Part shown: piece by piece, positions 1-8,137 of the stretch | How the letters are laid out: every line of letters starts with the position of its first letter | How positions within the stretch are numbered: position 1 is the stretch's first letter | DNA from: an uncultured Planctomycetaceae bacterium | Lineage (GTDB): Bacteria; Planctomycetota; Planctomycetia; Pirellulales; JACPPG01 | Reading direction: 5' to 3' | DNA: 15,167 bases | Assembly: GCA_945957305.1 (NCBI GenBank) | Contig: CAMFLN010000009.1 | Span: 1 to 15,167, forward strand | Program-made: the position numbers and the translations under genes | Notes under the pieces: model-generated | Database searches by the model: none | Told to the model about the DNA's origin: nothing | The model's input: only the letters and a program-made list of their open reading frames with translations

Positions 1-526
1 CGACCATCTTGTACTCTCGTCCGACCTCCGGCAGGATTTCTTCCAGCAGAAATCGCGCATATTGGTCGCTCAGCGTGTCGTACTCGAAGCTGCGATTCGA
101 CTCGGCTCTGCCATCGGCCGTCTTCTTCTCGGGAAAAATCCCGGGGTTGATGAATACGCCGATCGTGACCGGCATCTCACCACGATGGATCAGATTGTCG
201 AACACCACCGGCACGCGGAAATCCCGCTTCTCGTCGACGTACCATTTGCCGTCCTGGAAAACCATGACGCAGGCCGGGCTTTCCGCCTTGTACTGCGCGG
301 GAACGTACACCCAATAGTCGCGTTCCGTGCCGGCAAAGATGTTGCTCTTCCAATGATGCTCTGTCACTTTGCCCTGCGGCACCCCCTCCTGACGGTGCGA
401 ATCAGGCCCCAGCGTGTAATCGTCGGCCGCCGTGGCGGCACGCGAACACCAAGTGCAGGCGCCGAGCAAAAATATCAGTGCCGTGACACAGGATCGGGAA
501 AAGGCAAAGTAACGACAGCCCAGCAT
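1..526 (-). CDS. Secreted esterase, enterochelin esterase-like alpha/beta hydrolase (N-terminal part, cut by window edge)
   Basis: Reading the minus strand from the ATG at 526-524 gives 175 uninterrupted codons running off the window start, so the gene is partial. AGGAG (535-539 on the complement) lies 8 nt before the ATG and fixes the start. The N-terminus has a hydrophobic segment (ALIFLLGACTW) followed by SRAATAADDY. It can be read as a Sec signal peptide cleaved after an Ala-rich site, or as a lipobox ending at Cys. The mature part contains DYWVYVPAQY, ACVMVFQDGKWY, FDNLIHRGEMPVTIGVFINPG and SNRSFEYDTLSDQYARFLLEEILP, the pattern of the putative esterase family (PF00756, Fes/enterochelin esterase-like) as seen in planctomycete paralogues. 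The catalytic Ser, Asp and His would lie beyond the edge and cannot be checked. Substrate unknown; an exported carbohydrate- or siderophore-ester hydrolase is the family expectation. It lies 98 nt downstream of the EEP gene on the same strand, so co-transcription is possible. Confidence 0.85.
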   Translation of the reverse strand, partial: MLGCRYFAFSRSCVTALIFLLGACTWCSRAATAADDYTLGPDSHRQEGVPQGKVTEHHWKSNIFAGTERDYWVYVPAQYKAESPACVMVFQDGKWYVDEKRDFRVPVVFDNLIHRGEMPVTIGVFINPGIFPEKKTADGRAESNRSFEYDTLSDQYARFLLEEILPEVGREYKMV

Positions 527-624
527 GGCAAGGGCTCCTAGGGCGTGGGCGGGGAAGGCCGGTCAATCGTCCCTAGAAACTAATTGCTGCCGCGACCGTT
601 GGCAACGCGCGGCCGCACCCACGG

Positions 625-1452
625 CTACTGCGTTCCGCCGTCGCCATTGCTCGAAGAGTCGTTCAATTCGAAATCGACGACCAACGGAAGATGATCGCTG
701 GCACGTCGCGAAGTCGCGCTGTGAGCGATAAAGGCCCGGTGGACCGTCAGCGCGCCGCGGAAGAAGGCTTTGTCCAGCGATCCCAGCGGCAGGTAGGCAG
801 GGAACGACCGAAAGCGGGAGGGAGGATGCGTGATCTGCTCGAAGCCGTGCGCGGCGAAGGCCGTGTGCTTCAATTGATTGCGCCAATCATTGAAATCGCC
901 GATGATCAGTGTCGGCAAATCCTGGCTTTCGCGAAATAAGTTGTGCCCCAACAAGTGGTTCACTTGCCAGCGGCGTTCCGACTCGGCCAACCCCAGATGC
1001 CAGTTGACCAGGTGCAGCGGCCCCTGCGGCGTTTCTACGACAACCAGTTGTGCACCGCGCGGTTTCTTGGTCTTCATGCGCAGTGAAACCTGGTGCTTCA
1101 CCCTGAGCGGCCAACCCGAGACAATCAGGTTGCCGTACCCGCCCATTTTGAGCTGAACGGTATGCTGGTAAAATGAGGCCGCCGCGTTGAGCCGCTCGGC
1201 CAGAATGTTGGGCTGATGATCAAAGCGCGAACGGCGGACGTTATGGTCCACCTCCTGCAAACAAACGAGATCTGGCTGCAGGTGCTCGATGACTTCGATA
1301 ATTCGCTCGAAGCGATAGAGCCGGTCACGCCCCCCGATGCCTTTATGAATGTTGTAGCTGACGACGCGCACGAGTCCTCGATCGCTTATCAAATCTGAAG
1401 TAATTCGAATTTCGGTTCGAGAGTCGCTCCCTGTCGGCGCCGTACGCCTCAC
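625..1452 (-). CDS. Endonuclease/exonuclease/phosphatase (EEP) family hydrolase
   Basis: The 275-residue protein carries the EEP superfamily signature (PF03372): VVSYNIHKGIG with Asn34, LVCLQEVDHN with the metal-binding Glu67, LVNWHLG at 149-154, IIGDFNDW with Asp186 and Asn188, LDKAFF near 226, and the terminal SDHLPLVVDF with Asp253-His254. All key metal and catalytic residues appear present, so it should be an active Mg-dependent phosphodiesterase or nuclease. It most resembles the small cytoplasmic YbhP-like group. The true substrate (nucleic acid, phospholipid or phosphoinositide-like) cannot be told from sequence. No signal peptide is evident. The start is a GTG with GAGG 8 nt upstream; a TTG at residue 21 is an alternative, since the conserved fold begins near residue 28. 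The C-terminal tail is Ser/Gly-rich and probably disordered. It is transcribed away from the thioredoxin-like gene at 1562 and towards the esterase. Confidence 0.88.
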   Translation of the reverse strand: MRRTAPTGSDSRTEIRITSDLISDRGLVRVVSYNIHKGIGGRDRLYRFERIIEVIEHLQPDLVCLQEVDHNVRRSRFDHQPNILAERLNAAASFYQHTVQLKMGGYGNLIVSGWPLRVKHQVSLRMKTKKPRGAQLVVVETPQGPLHLVNWHLGLAESERRWQVNHLLGHNLFRESQDLPTLIIGDFNDWRNQLKHTAFAAHGFEQITHPPSRFRSFPAYLPLGSLDKAFFRGALTVHRAFIAHSATSRRASDHLPLVVDFELNDSSSNGDGGTQ

Positions 1453-1495
1453 GGCGCTAGCCTCGGGGGGTCAGACTCTCGCACCCGCGCGGTCC

Positions 1496-1530
1496 CCAAA
1501 ATTAATATACGTCGCTTGTGCCAATTTTGG
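1496..1530. promoter_or_regulatory. Inverted repeat in the divergent EEP / thioredoxin promoter region
   Basis: CCAAAATT at 1496-1503 is repeated in perfect inverted orientation as AATTTTGG at 1523-1530, with 19 nt between the arms. It lies in the 109-bp region between two divergent genes, which also holds the AT-rich TAATATAC tract. The position suits an operator for a dimeric regulator acting on one or both genes. No regulator family is recognised, so the role is inferred. Confidence 0.35.
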
Positions 1531-1561
1531 CCAGTTAGTTGGCATTCCGAGAAACTCTGCA

Positions 1562-2125
1562 ATGGTTGACTGGAACAGCGTTTATCCGGCGGGCTTGACT
1601 TACACCGAGTTCCTCGAACGGCACGGCACGGCCGAACATCGCCGGCGGTGGGGCGATGCTCACGCCGCGGTGCAACTCACCCCCGCACAACACGAGCTAC
1701 TGGGAAAGTTCACGCGCCGCATGCATGTGGCTTGCCTGGCGGGGGCCTGGTGCGGCGACTGCGTCTATCAATGCCCGATCCTCGACCATTTCGCCCACGC
1801 GAGCGAGTCGCTGGACCTCCGCTTTTTCGATCGGGACGCCCACCCGGAACTGGCGACCGAGCTGAAGATCTGCGGTGGCAGCCGCGTGCCGGCAGTCGTT
1901 TTTCTCAGCGAGGATTTTCAGGAAGTCGGCCGCTATGGCGATCGCACCCTGTCCCGCTATCGCCATATGATGCAGCAGATGTTTGGCCCCTCCTGCGCCA
2001 GCGGGCTTGTGCTGCCCACGGGGGACGAGTTGGCCGCGATCGTGCAGGACTGGCTGGACGAAATCGAGCGCCTGCAATGGCTGCTGCGTATCTCGCCACG
2101 ATTACGGCAACTGCATAACGATTAG
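1562..2125 (+). CDS. Thioredoxin-like protein with CGDC active site
   Basis: A 187-residue cytoplasmic protein without a signal peptide. The centre has a thioredoxin-fold active site, ACLAGAWCGDCVYQCPIL, with the redox pair Cys64-x-x-Cys67 and a third Cys at 71. It is followed by a beta strand (LDLRFFDRD, about 85-92) and the cis-proline loop GGSRVPAVVFLSED (Pro110). This resembles the bacterial Thioredoxin_9-type family (PF14595), whose members often have a WCxDC motif and an N-terminal helical extension, here residues 1-50. The expected role is thiol-disulfide exchange, but partners are unknown. The C-terminal third (QDWLDEIERLQWLLRISPRLRQL) is helical. The start ATG at 1562 has no clear Shine-Dalgarno site, and the ORF has no alternative start near the fold. 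The gene is divergent from the EEP gene and converges on the Na/Pi transporter with 56 bp between stop codons. Confidence 0.85.
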   Translation: MVDWNSVYPAGLTYTEFLERHGTAEHRRRWGDAHAAVQLTPAQHELLGKFTRRMHVACLAGAWCGDCVYQCPILDHFAHASESLDLRFFDRDAHPELATELKICGGSRVPAVVFLSEDFQEVGRYGDRTLSRYRHMMQQMFGPSCASGLVLPTGDELAAIVQDWLDEIERLQWLLRISPRLRQLHND

Positions 2126-2181
2126 TTCGCTCGGCCAACACCCGGGCCGCGGGCCGCTCCGCTGTGGCAAACGATAGAATC

Positions 2182-3846
2182 TCAGCCGCCGCCGGGACCT
2201 GGCGGTTCCTGCATGTCATCAGCTTTGGATTTGCTCCCGGGCGTGTTGTACTGCTCTAGCAATTTGGCCAGCCGGTGAATAATCCAGGTGATCAGTTCGA
2301 AATCTCCGAGTAGCTTCAGCTCGGCCGCGCGCAACACCGCATCTGGCCCGCCGTCAGCAGCAGCCTGCGCCGCGAAGGCTTGCCTTGTCTCTGCGACCAG
2401 CTTGCCGTGACGGCGTGATTGCTCGCGTAAGGCCGCGATGGCCGCAGGCTGGCGTGTGTCGGCCGCCTGCGCGGCGGCTCCGAGCAAGGTCTCCAGCGAT
2501 TCGAGCACACGTCCGCGCAATTCTTCCGTCGCCGGGACGTGACGCAGGGCGCGGTGGGATTGCCGCAGTTGCACGTAAGTTTCGGCGACATAACTGACCA
2601 CGGCCGTCATTTCGCGCGCGATATTCAAGCGGTCGACCACCGATCTTTGCAGCGGCGCAAGCGCCAACTGCGCCGCGAATTCTTCGATCCGCAAAGCCAG
2701 CGTCGCGTAATCCGCGGCCCGCTGATCTTCGACGGCGCCCGAATCGATTCCGGCGCGGTGAGCCGCGACCGAAGATTGCAAGCTGCTCAGCAATCGCGCC
2801 AGTTCCCGCGGTATCAGGTCGACCGCCGTGGCTGGATCGTCCAGGCTGCGGGGGGTCAGGTAGCGGGGTGTGGCCGCGTCGGCGCCATCCTCGGCGGGCC
2901 AGAATCGCGACAAAACTGCCAGACATCTTCCCCAGAGCGGCGTGATGACCAGAGCCGGCACGAGGTTCGAGAAGAGAAACACTACGGCCAGTTGCAGCGC
3001 CACCTGCGAGCTGAGCGAGCGGGCGCACGCCATCACGAGCGGCGCGCCGGTCGCGGTTTCGAAGAAATACAGCGCTGGCAGCAACAGGCCGCTGAGCACG
3101 CAGAAACCATCCTCGAAGCGCACCAGTTGCAGCGCGGTGCCCCGCAAGCCGAGTGACAACATCAGGCGCAGCACGATCGCCCCCAGATTCGTGCCATAAA
3201 TCATCATCACGGCCGGCTCCCAACCAACCACGCCCGCCGAGGCAAGCGTAATCACCAGCATCGTCGCGCCGGTATTCGACTGCACCAGCGCGGCCAAGAG
3301 AAAGCCCACGGCAAACGCCAGCGGCGGGAGCGCGGCGGCCCAATCCATGAGCCCACGCACGGCGGCGGCGTGTTCCAGTGGGCCGGCCGCGCGACTCATG
3401 GTCTGCAGCCCGAGAAGCAACAGCGCAGTCCCCAAGAGCACATTGGCAATTTGCTTGCGCAGGCGATGTTTGAACAGCGTCGCGGCAAAGCCCGCGATCC
3501 CCACGCTCCAGGCGACCAGGGGATGAATGTCGAGCGTGACCACGAAGGGGAGCGCAGTCAAACCGACGTTGGTCCACGTCACAACCGGCAGCGCGGCCTC
3601 GGCCGCGATCAGCCCGCTCTCGACCATGTTGGTCAGGATGAACGTGACGGCGGTCGCGCTTTGCATGAGTGCGCCGGCGACCAGCCCCAGCGCCGCCCCG
3701 GCTGCGCTCGACGCGGTAAACCGTGCGATCAACGAGCGCAGCGCGGGTCCACTCAGCTGGCGCAAATGTTCGCCGACCAGCTGCATGCCGACGAAAAACA
3801 ATCCCAACCCGAGGGCAAAATCCGCGAGCTCGTTCATGCCTCCCAT
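2182..3846 (-). CDS. Na+/phosphate cotransporter family protein with PhoU-like C-terminal domain
   Basis: An integral membrane protein of about 554 residues. The N-terminal half has two related Na_Pi_cotrans repeats (PF02690). The first holds GALMQSATAVTF (QSATA about 62-66) and a TNVG turn. The second holds ALVQSNTGATMLV (QSNTG about 189-193) followed by IYGTNLGAIVLRL. These paired QS motifs are the family's substrate and Na+ binding signature. The first-repeat turn reads TWTNVGLT rather than the usual GANIGTT, a departure from consensus. From about residue 340 the protein is soluble and helical (PRELARLLSSLQSS, LALRIEEFAAQL, TYVQLRQSHRALRH), as in PhoU-like domains of the NptA/YjbB group. 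The likely function is Na+-coupled phosphate transport, import or export unknown. The reading frame extends to a TTG at 3879. ATG at 3846 or 3837 is more likely; 3837 matches the family N-terminus best, but its GGAGG lies only 1 nt away. Confidence 0.85.
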   Translation of the reverse strand: MGGMNELADFALGLGLFFVGMQLVGEHLRQLSGPALRSLIARFTASSAAGAALGLVAGALMQSATAVTFILTNMVESGLIAAEAALPVVTWTNVGLTALPFVVTLDIHPLVAWSVGIAGFAATLFKHRLRKQIANVLLGTALLLLGLQTMSRAAGPLEHAAAVRGLMDWAAALPPLAFAVGFLLAALVQSNTGATMLVITLASAGVVGWEPAVMMIYGTNLGAIVLRLMLSLGLRGTALQLVRFEDGFCVLSGLLLPALYFFETATGAPLVMACARSLSSQVALQLAVVFLFSNLVPALVITPLWGRCLAVLSRFWPAEDGADAATPRYLTPRSLDDPATAVDLIPRELARLLSSLQSSVAAHRAGIDSGAVEDQRAADYATLALRIEEFAAQLALAPLQRSVVDRLNIAREMTAVVSYVAETYVQLRQSHRALRHVPATEELRGRVLESLETLLGAAAQAADTRQPAAIAALREQSRRHGKLVAETRQAFAAQAAADGGPDAVLRAAELKLLGDFELITWIIHRLAKLLEQYNTPGSKSKADDMQEPPGPGGG

Positions 3847-3926
3847 CTTACTTAGCGGCGGACGCAGTTTGATCGGCAAATGCGGTTAAGCTCTCAACGG
3901 CATTTAATCACAGCTTGCACGAGCGC

Positions 3927-3956
3927 AAAAAAAACCGCGGGATGAAAGTCCCGCGG
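3927..3956 (-). terminator. Rho-independent terminator of the DUF1559 gene
   Basis: On the minus strand, a perfect 8-bp GC-rich stem (CCGCGGGA at 3935-3942 pairing with TCCCGCGG at 3949-3956, 6-nt loop) is followed directly by eight T residues (complement of A3927-3934). It begins 40 nt after the DUF1559 stop codon at 3997-3999. It also isolates the Na/Pi transporter from upstream read-through. Confidence 0.93.
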
Positions 3957-3996
3957 TGTTGGTTGCTTGATCAAGCCTTTTCAGTTGACGAGCGAA

Positions 3997-5232
3997 TCAC
4001 GGGGGCGATGCGGGCTCACCGCCGCCGCGGGTCGAGAGCGCCTGATACAGTGCGACCGGCCCAACCTGAGTAAAGTTCGGGTAGTTGCCCGTGGTAAGGG
4101 TGACGGCGCCCGAACCATTGTTTGGTATGTACCCGAGACCGTTATTGACCGTTTCGATCGAATTCTGAACGAATCGCACAGCACCGTCGGCCATCAGAAA
4201 GTTGGCACCGCCGGTATGGGAGCTACGAAAACCACTCACGCGGTGACCGCGCCCTGTTTGATTGACACTGCTGTTGCAGGCTGCCGCGCTCTTGGACAAC
4301 AGCAGCTCCTGACCCGTGGTGGCATGAACCAGCGTTTGCACAACGGGAAATTGGTTGAGCGGTTGAATCGTGCACCCCAGGCCGCTTCCCGCATAGAAGT
4401 CATTACCAGCTGCAACTTGAAATACGTCCGCATTGGGCTCGCCCGCAATCCAGAACCAAATGGGGTAGTACTGTTTGCCTCCGGCAACCACATTGGTGTA
4501 AGGCGCCGCATCAGTGCGAGTTCTTGCCAAAGGCCACTTCGTTCCCTGGGCCCCTTCGCCCATCATGAAAGTGTTGCTGAGTCCATCGGTAACGCTATGC
4601 GCTGTGCTCGTTAAGTCGAACGCAAACATCCCGCGTTCCCAAGACGGCACGACATCAGGCTTGTCGCAAAAAGCGTCGGACACCCCCATGCTATAGATAT
4701 AGTCTTGAGCGCCAAAGAGTCCGTTGAACGTCGTCATGCTGCCGGCCTTGGCCAACGCGCCGGGCGTTCCACTGCCGACAGGCGAAGGAACAGGATACGT
4801 CGCTGACGCCGTCGGGTTGCCGTAATCAAGTGCCGCAACATAGATCGGGCTGTCCTTGTCATCCGACGGGCAGATGAACGTGTTGATCACCTGGTTGGCG
4901 ACAGTTTGGGGTTGGTGCCCCCAGGTTTCCTTGTAGTTATAGATCCCCGCCGTCGCGCCTGCCTCGAAAAAAGGGAGAAGCAAAGCACACGGGCTGGCAA
5001 AGGCATTGGCCGATGCGTCGAGTATGCCACCGGGGACGAAGACCCCCATGGCGCCCAAGTAATTCTGATGCGCGAGGCCGAACTGCTTGAGATTATTCTG
5101 ACACTGCGCCTTGCGAGCCGCCTCGCGTGCGGCTTGCACCGCCGGCAACAAGAGGCCAATCAAAATGCCGATGATCGCGATCACGACCAAAAGCTCGACG
5201 AGCGTGAAACCGCTGCGACGCCTGGAGTCCAT
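3997..5232 (-). CDS. DUF1559 protein with type II/IV pseudopilin-like N-terminus
   Basis: The 411-residue protein opens with [20 protein letters not shown], the prepilin-peptidase recognition motif (cleavage between Gly and Phe, Glu at +5) and a single hydrophobic helix. This is followed by [20 protein letters not shown], the conserved start of DUF1559 (SBP_bac_10, PF07596). The C-terminus carries the family's H-X9-DG signature as [20 protein letters not shown], and the middle has ICPSDD and [14 protein letters not shown]. Length is as expected for the family. These proteins occur in dozens of paralogues per planctomycete genome, exposed outside the cytoplasmic membrane or in a pilus-like assembly; the role of individual members is unknown. 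The ATG at 5232 is preceded by AGAGGGA about 7 nt upstream, which settles the start. No pilus assembly gene is nearby. The gene is monocistronic, with its own terminator at 3927-3956 and a long gene-free region upstream. Confidence 0.95.
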   Translation of the reverse strand: MDSRRRSGFTLVELLVVIAIIGILIGLLLPAVQAAREAARKAQCQNNLKQFGLAHQNYLGAMGVFVPGGILDASANAFASPCALLLPFFEAGATAGIYNYKETWGHQPQTVANQVINTFICPSDDKDSPIYVAALDYGNPTASATYPVPSPVGSGTPGALAKAGSMTTFNGLFGAQDYIYSMGVSDAFCDKPDVVPSWERGMFAFDLTSTAHSVTDGLSNTFMMGEGAQGTKWPLARTRTDAAPYTNVVAGGKQYYPIWFWIAGEPNADVFQVAAGNDFYAGSGLGCTIQPLNQFPVVQTLVHATTGQELLLSKSAAACNSSVNQTGRGHRVSGFRSSHTGGANFLMADGAVRFVQNSIETVNNGLGYIPNNGSGAVTLTTGNYPNFTQVGPVALYQALSTRGGGEPASPP

Positions 5233-5373
5233 GAAAATTCCCTCTCTCTCCGCGTAGATAAAAATACAGAACGATGAAGTGCAGGTTGCCTCGCCAGCGT
5301 GCTACAAGTGTACGTGAACGTTTGACACCAGGGAACGCTCGACACTCAAACGCTTTGCTGGGGATCGCGCCGG

Positions 5374-5398
5374 ACATTCGATCCTGCCCATCGAATGT
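5374..5398. repeat. Perfect 9-bp inverted repeat
   Basis: ACATTCGAT (5374-5382) and ATCGAATGT (5390-5398) are perfect inverted copies around a 7-nt loop. The site lies 142 bp upstream of the DUF1559 start codon. It could be an operator, or a stem-loop if the region is transcribed. There is no T tract, so it is not a standard terminator. Confidence 0.6.
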
Positions 5399-5446
5399 AT
5401 GCCTACTGAGAGCGTGGCTGCCGAATGCCTCCCCATCGATTCAAGC

Positions 5447-5471
5447 CCCGATGGCATGGCCGAGCATCGGG
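5447..5471. repeat. 7-bp inverted repeat
   Basis: CCCGATG (5447-5453) pairs with CATCGGG (5465-5471) around an 11-nt loop; one more GC pair can form if a C is bulged. It lies 48 bp from the 5374-5398 palindrome, in the same gene-free interval. Confidence 0.45.
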
Positions 5472-5856
5472 CAATCGCCAGTCCCTGAGATGTCCCCCTG
5501 ACGCGCTCCCATGATAATACCTCGGCACCCGTGCATCGCAAGATGATAATGGTTCCGGTGGCAGTTTTTGTGCGATTCTTACGTCTCCGATGAGTACACC
5601 GACGTCGCCCGCGCCGGTTTTGGACGCGGTATCGCATCCCTCACCGCGCAACTAGCAATTTTGTGAGCGCCGTAGTTAATGGGCAACCAATTAGGTAGCA
5701 AACGAAAGTAGCAACGCGCGTTCGCTCGTTGAGAGAGCTTACCCCCCTACGGGGCGAAGAAAGACCCTGATGCTGCGGGCTTGTGTACAACATCGCGGCG
5801 TCTGCGGCGCTGGGCTGGATGCTCTCGAACCGCTGGGCTCGCAAAACCTCGGGAAC

Positions 5857-7659
5857 TCAGCGTGAGGTTTGCTGCGAATCATGGGCGTTCTCCTTCACAG
5901 CTGCCGGCGGTTTCAGACCTGAAATATTCAGCGTCGCCACGCGCGGTTCGTCGCCGAGCTCCACAGTGCGGATGACATGATTGTTGGTATCGGCCACGAA
6001 CAAGGTTTTACCAGCGATCGAAATGCCTGCCGGCTCATCGAATTCGGCCGGCGAATCGGCGCGTCCAGGCGTCCCCGTCCCAGTGATGGTGCGGACCGAT
6101 TTCTTGGCCAGGTTGATCGCTTTGATTTTGTTGTTGTAGGTGTCGGTGACGTACAGCGTGCCGTCATCGATTGCCACTCCCAGGGGGTGTTGCAGTCGCA
6201 CCGTGCGACCACTGCCGTCCTGATCCCCAAAGGCGAAGAGCCGCCCAGCCGGCAGGTCGGCGGTCCCGACAACGGTGCGGACACGTTTGTTAGCGTCGAA
6301 GGGAACCGCGCGAATCGAGCTCCCTTCGCTGTCGGCGACATACAACCATTGTTTGTCGGCGGCCAGCCCGCTGGGCTGCGCGAACGAGGCAAAGCCCGCT
6401 TCGTACGGCTGCTGCGGCAAGAGCGGTCCGTCGACAATGTCCTCGCGGCCGTTGCCGGCATAAGGACCGATTTCTGATTCGTCGAGCGGCATCTTCCAGA
6501 TCTGATGCGGACCGGCCATGGCGATATAGAGATCCTTGCCGTGGATCAGCAGGTCCCAGGGACTGTTCAGCTCGGTCGTGCGCGGCGGGCCGACGAAGCG
6601 CTCGGGCAGGGCCGCGTCAGCCGGAGCCAGCGGATTCGGATTCATGCCTGGCCAGTTTTGCGCCTGCCGGCCGACGCCCGACACGGTCGCGACGCGCCGT
6701 TTTTCGAAGTCGATTTTGCGGAGCATATGGTTCTCGGTGTCGGCGACGTACAACACTTCGCCCAGCAGCGCCATGCCTTGCGGATGGTTGAACGATGCGG
6801 TGGCAAAATCACCATCGGCCGTGCCAATCTCGCCTGAGCCAACCACGTCGACCAATGTCCCATTGAGTTCCGTGATCACGATGCGGTTGTGGTTGCTGTC
6901 AGCGATGTACAGCCGATCGGTCGCCTGGTCGGCTAACACCTTGCCCGGGAAGCGCAGCGGAGTCTCTTTCACACTCCCCGCCGCGAGGTCGAAGCGGAGC
7001 GGCGTTTCGTCGAGCGTCCCCTTCTTGCGGTAGTACGGAATCGCCTTGTCGAGCAGCATGGCGAACTCGGTCGCCTTGAATTCACCGCTACGACCGTAAA
7101 CGGCCTTTCCCTCGGGGTCGATCAACACGGCAGTCGGCCAGCTGCGCACGCCGAAACGCTCCCAGATGGCATGACGCGCATCGTTGACGACCGGATGCTT
7201 GATTTCATAGCGCAGCACCGCCTCGGTGATGTTCTTCGAATCCTCTTCGTTGGTGAACTTCGCCGAATGCACCCCCACGACCACCAGGTCATTGGGATAT
7301 TTCTCTTCGAGCTTTTTCAGCTCGGGCAGGATGTGCATGCAGTTGATGCAGCAATACGTCCAGAAGTCGAGCAGCACGAACTTGCCGCGCAGGTCCTTGA
7401 GCTCAAGCGGGCTCGAAGTGTTGATCCAATCGACGCCCCCCGAGAGATCGGGAGACGTGACGCGCCTGGGAAACGGATTCTCTGGATCGGTCTGAGTCGG
7501 CGTCTCGGCCTCGAGCTCTTCGCCGGCCGTTGCTATCACGGACGAACCCAGCTCGCACAGGAAAAGTATGATCGCGGTCGCAGCGACCAACCGGGCCACT
7601 GCTTTCAGGCAGTGAACCGGAGATGCTGGCAAGACAAATCTCTGGCCGAGATGCGACAT
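5857..7659 (-). CDS. NHLRC2-like protein: thioredoxin-like domain fused to six NHL repeats
   Basis: A 600-residue protein. The N-terminus has a hydrophobic segment (ARLVAATAIILFLCELGSS, about 22-40), indicating export or membrane anchoring. A thioredoxin/TlpA-like domain follows: KFVLLDFWTYCCINCMHILP with the CCINC active site (Cys103, Cys104, Cys107), VVVGVHSAKF, and the cis-Pro loop VRSWPTAVLIDPEG (Pro175). From about 236 there are six NHL blades, recognisable by LYIADSNHN, LYVADTENH, LYIAMAGPH, LYVADSEGS, LYVTDTYNN and LFVADTNNH, enough for a closed six-bladed propeller. This domain order and the CCINC motif match the NHLRC2 family known from animals and bacteria. The role is unknown; redox activity or protein binding outside the cytoplasm is plausible. 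The ATG at 7659 has AAGGAG 7 nt upstream, so it is preferred over the TTG at 7713. Both neighbours lie more than 600 bp away, so it looks monocistronic. Confidence 0.92.
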   Translation of the reverse strand: MSHLGQRFVLPASPVHCLKAVARLVAATAIILFLCELGSSVIATAGEELEAETPTQTDPENPFPRRVTSPDLSGGVDWINTSSPLELKDLRGKFVLLDFWTYCCINCMHILPELKKLEEKYPNDLVVVGVHSAKFTNEEDSKNITEAVLRYEIKHPVVNDARHAIWERFGVRSWPTAVLIDPEGKAVYGRSGEFKATEFAMLLDKAIPYYRKKGTLDETPLRFDLAAGSVKETPLRFPGKVLADQATDRLYIADSNHNRIVITELNGTLVDVVGSGEIGTADGDFATASFNHPQGMALLGEVLYVADTENHMLRKIDFEKRRVATVSGVGRQAQNWPGMNPNPLAPADAALPERFVGPPRTTELNSPWDLLIHGKDLYIAMAGPHQIWKMPLDESEIGPYAGNGREDIVDGPLLPQQPYEAGFASFAQPSGLAADKQWLYVADSEGSSIRAVPFDANKRVRTVVGTADLPAGRLFAFGDQDGSGRTVRLQHPLGVAIDDGTLYVTDTYNNKIKAINLAKKSVRTITGTGTPGRADSPAEFDEPAGISIAGKTLFVADTNNHVIRTVELGDEPRVATLNISGLKPPAAVKENAHDSQQTSR

Positions 7660-8137
7660 CGGAAAGCTCCTTCCTGGAATGGCCCGCGTGGCGTGCGGCG
7701 TGATGTGCCCCAATCGTAAGCTACCGCCGGTAGCGAGCCTAGCGACCCCGCCGACTTCTCGGCTCGGCAGCCGGCGGCCAAGGCTGATTAGCAGGCGGCG
7801 CAGCCGGAGTTTTTACCCCTGGCCTTTGCCGCCGCCGTCGCTAGCATTATTCGCCGGCTGAAACACCAGACCGATACGGGTCGGGAAACCGCCGGTGCCG
7901 AGGCAGCGGATCCCTGGTTTTTCGTAGTTTATTGCGTGACCATACGTCCGTTACACCACGCAAGAGTGGCTCCGCCAGCAGGACTGTTGCAAGCGGAGGC
8001 CAAACTTGTTGGCATTTCAGGCACGTTCGGACATGTTCAGAGAGAAGCTGCAGAGAGGGGAGTCCACGATCCGAAGATGAATTAATTGCGGTCAGGGGCT
8101 CCACTTCAACGAGCGCATCTCTTTTCACAGAAAGAAG
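7660..8137. other. Divergent intergenic region without a recognisable gene
   Basis: The region separates the minus-strand NHLRC2-like gene from the plus-strand DUF1573 gene. Frames within it, including a 141-codon minus-strand frame (7847-8272), show no recognisable domain. Visible structure: a perfect 6-bp hairpin with a 3-nt loop at 7720-7734 (GCTACC/GGTAGC), 61 bp upstream of the NHLRC2-like start, and a 7-bp inverted repeat TTGCGTG/CACGCAA at 7932-7938 and 7957-7963 with an 18-nt spacer. Either could be a binding site. No tRNA or known riboswitch pattern is recognised. Confidence 0.5.

Larger units (their letters stand above)
5233..5856. other. Gene-free interval of 624 bp upstream of the DUF1559 gene
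   Basis: No convincing coding sequence is seen on either strand. The short frames present give Arg-, Ser- and Pro-rich translations with no recognisable domain and no supporting ribosome binding site. Two strong inverted repeats (5374-5398 and 5447-5471) and a direct repeat of CCCATCGA (5387-5394 and 5432-5439) concentrate between 5374 and 5471. The interval must hold the DUF1559 promoter, but no clear -35/-10 pair was found. A weak imperfect hairpin (5844-5870) overlaps the stop codon of the upstream NHL-repeat gene and might help end it. Confidence 0.6.

Noticed and set aside
9..541. Plus-strand frames at the window start
   Set aside because: They are antisense to the esterase, whose frame has a ribosome site, signal peptide and family motifs.
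2354..3577. A 407-codon minus-strand frame overlapping the Na/Pi transporter
   Set aside because: Out-of-frame shadow; the Na/Pi frame carries the membrane segments and QS motifs.
5302..5651. Two overlapping minus-strand frames of 111 and 82 codons
   Set aside because: Arg- and Ser-rich translations without domain or ribosome site; two frames overlapping each other is typical of chance frames in GC-rich DNA.
5641..5844. A 67-codon minus-strand frame that might be a degraded gene
   Set aside because: No family recognised and no start signal; could be a remnant, but nothing supports it.
5844..5870. Imperfect hairpin at the end of the NHLRC2-like gene as a terminator
   Set aside because: The stem is short, overlaps the stop codon, has a 13-nt loop and no T run, so it is noted only as weak.
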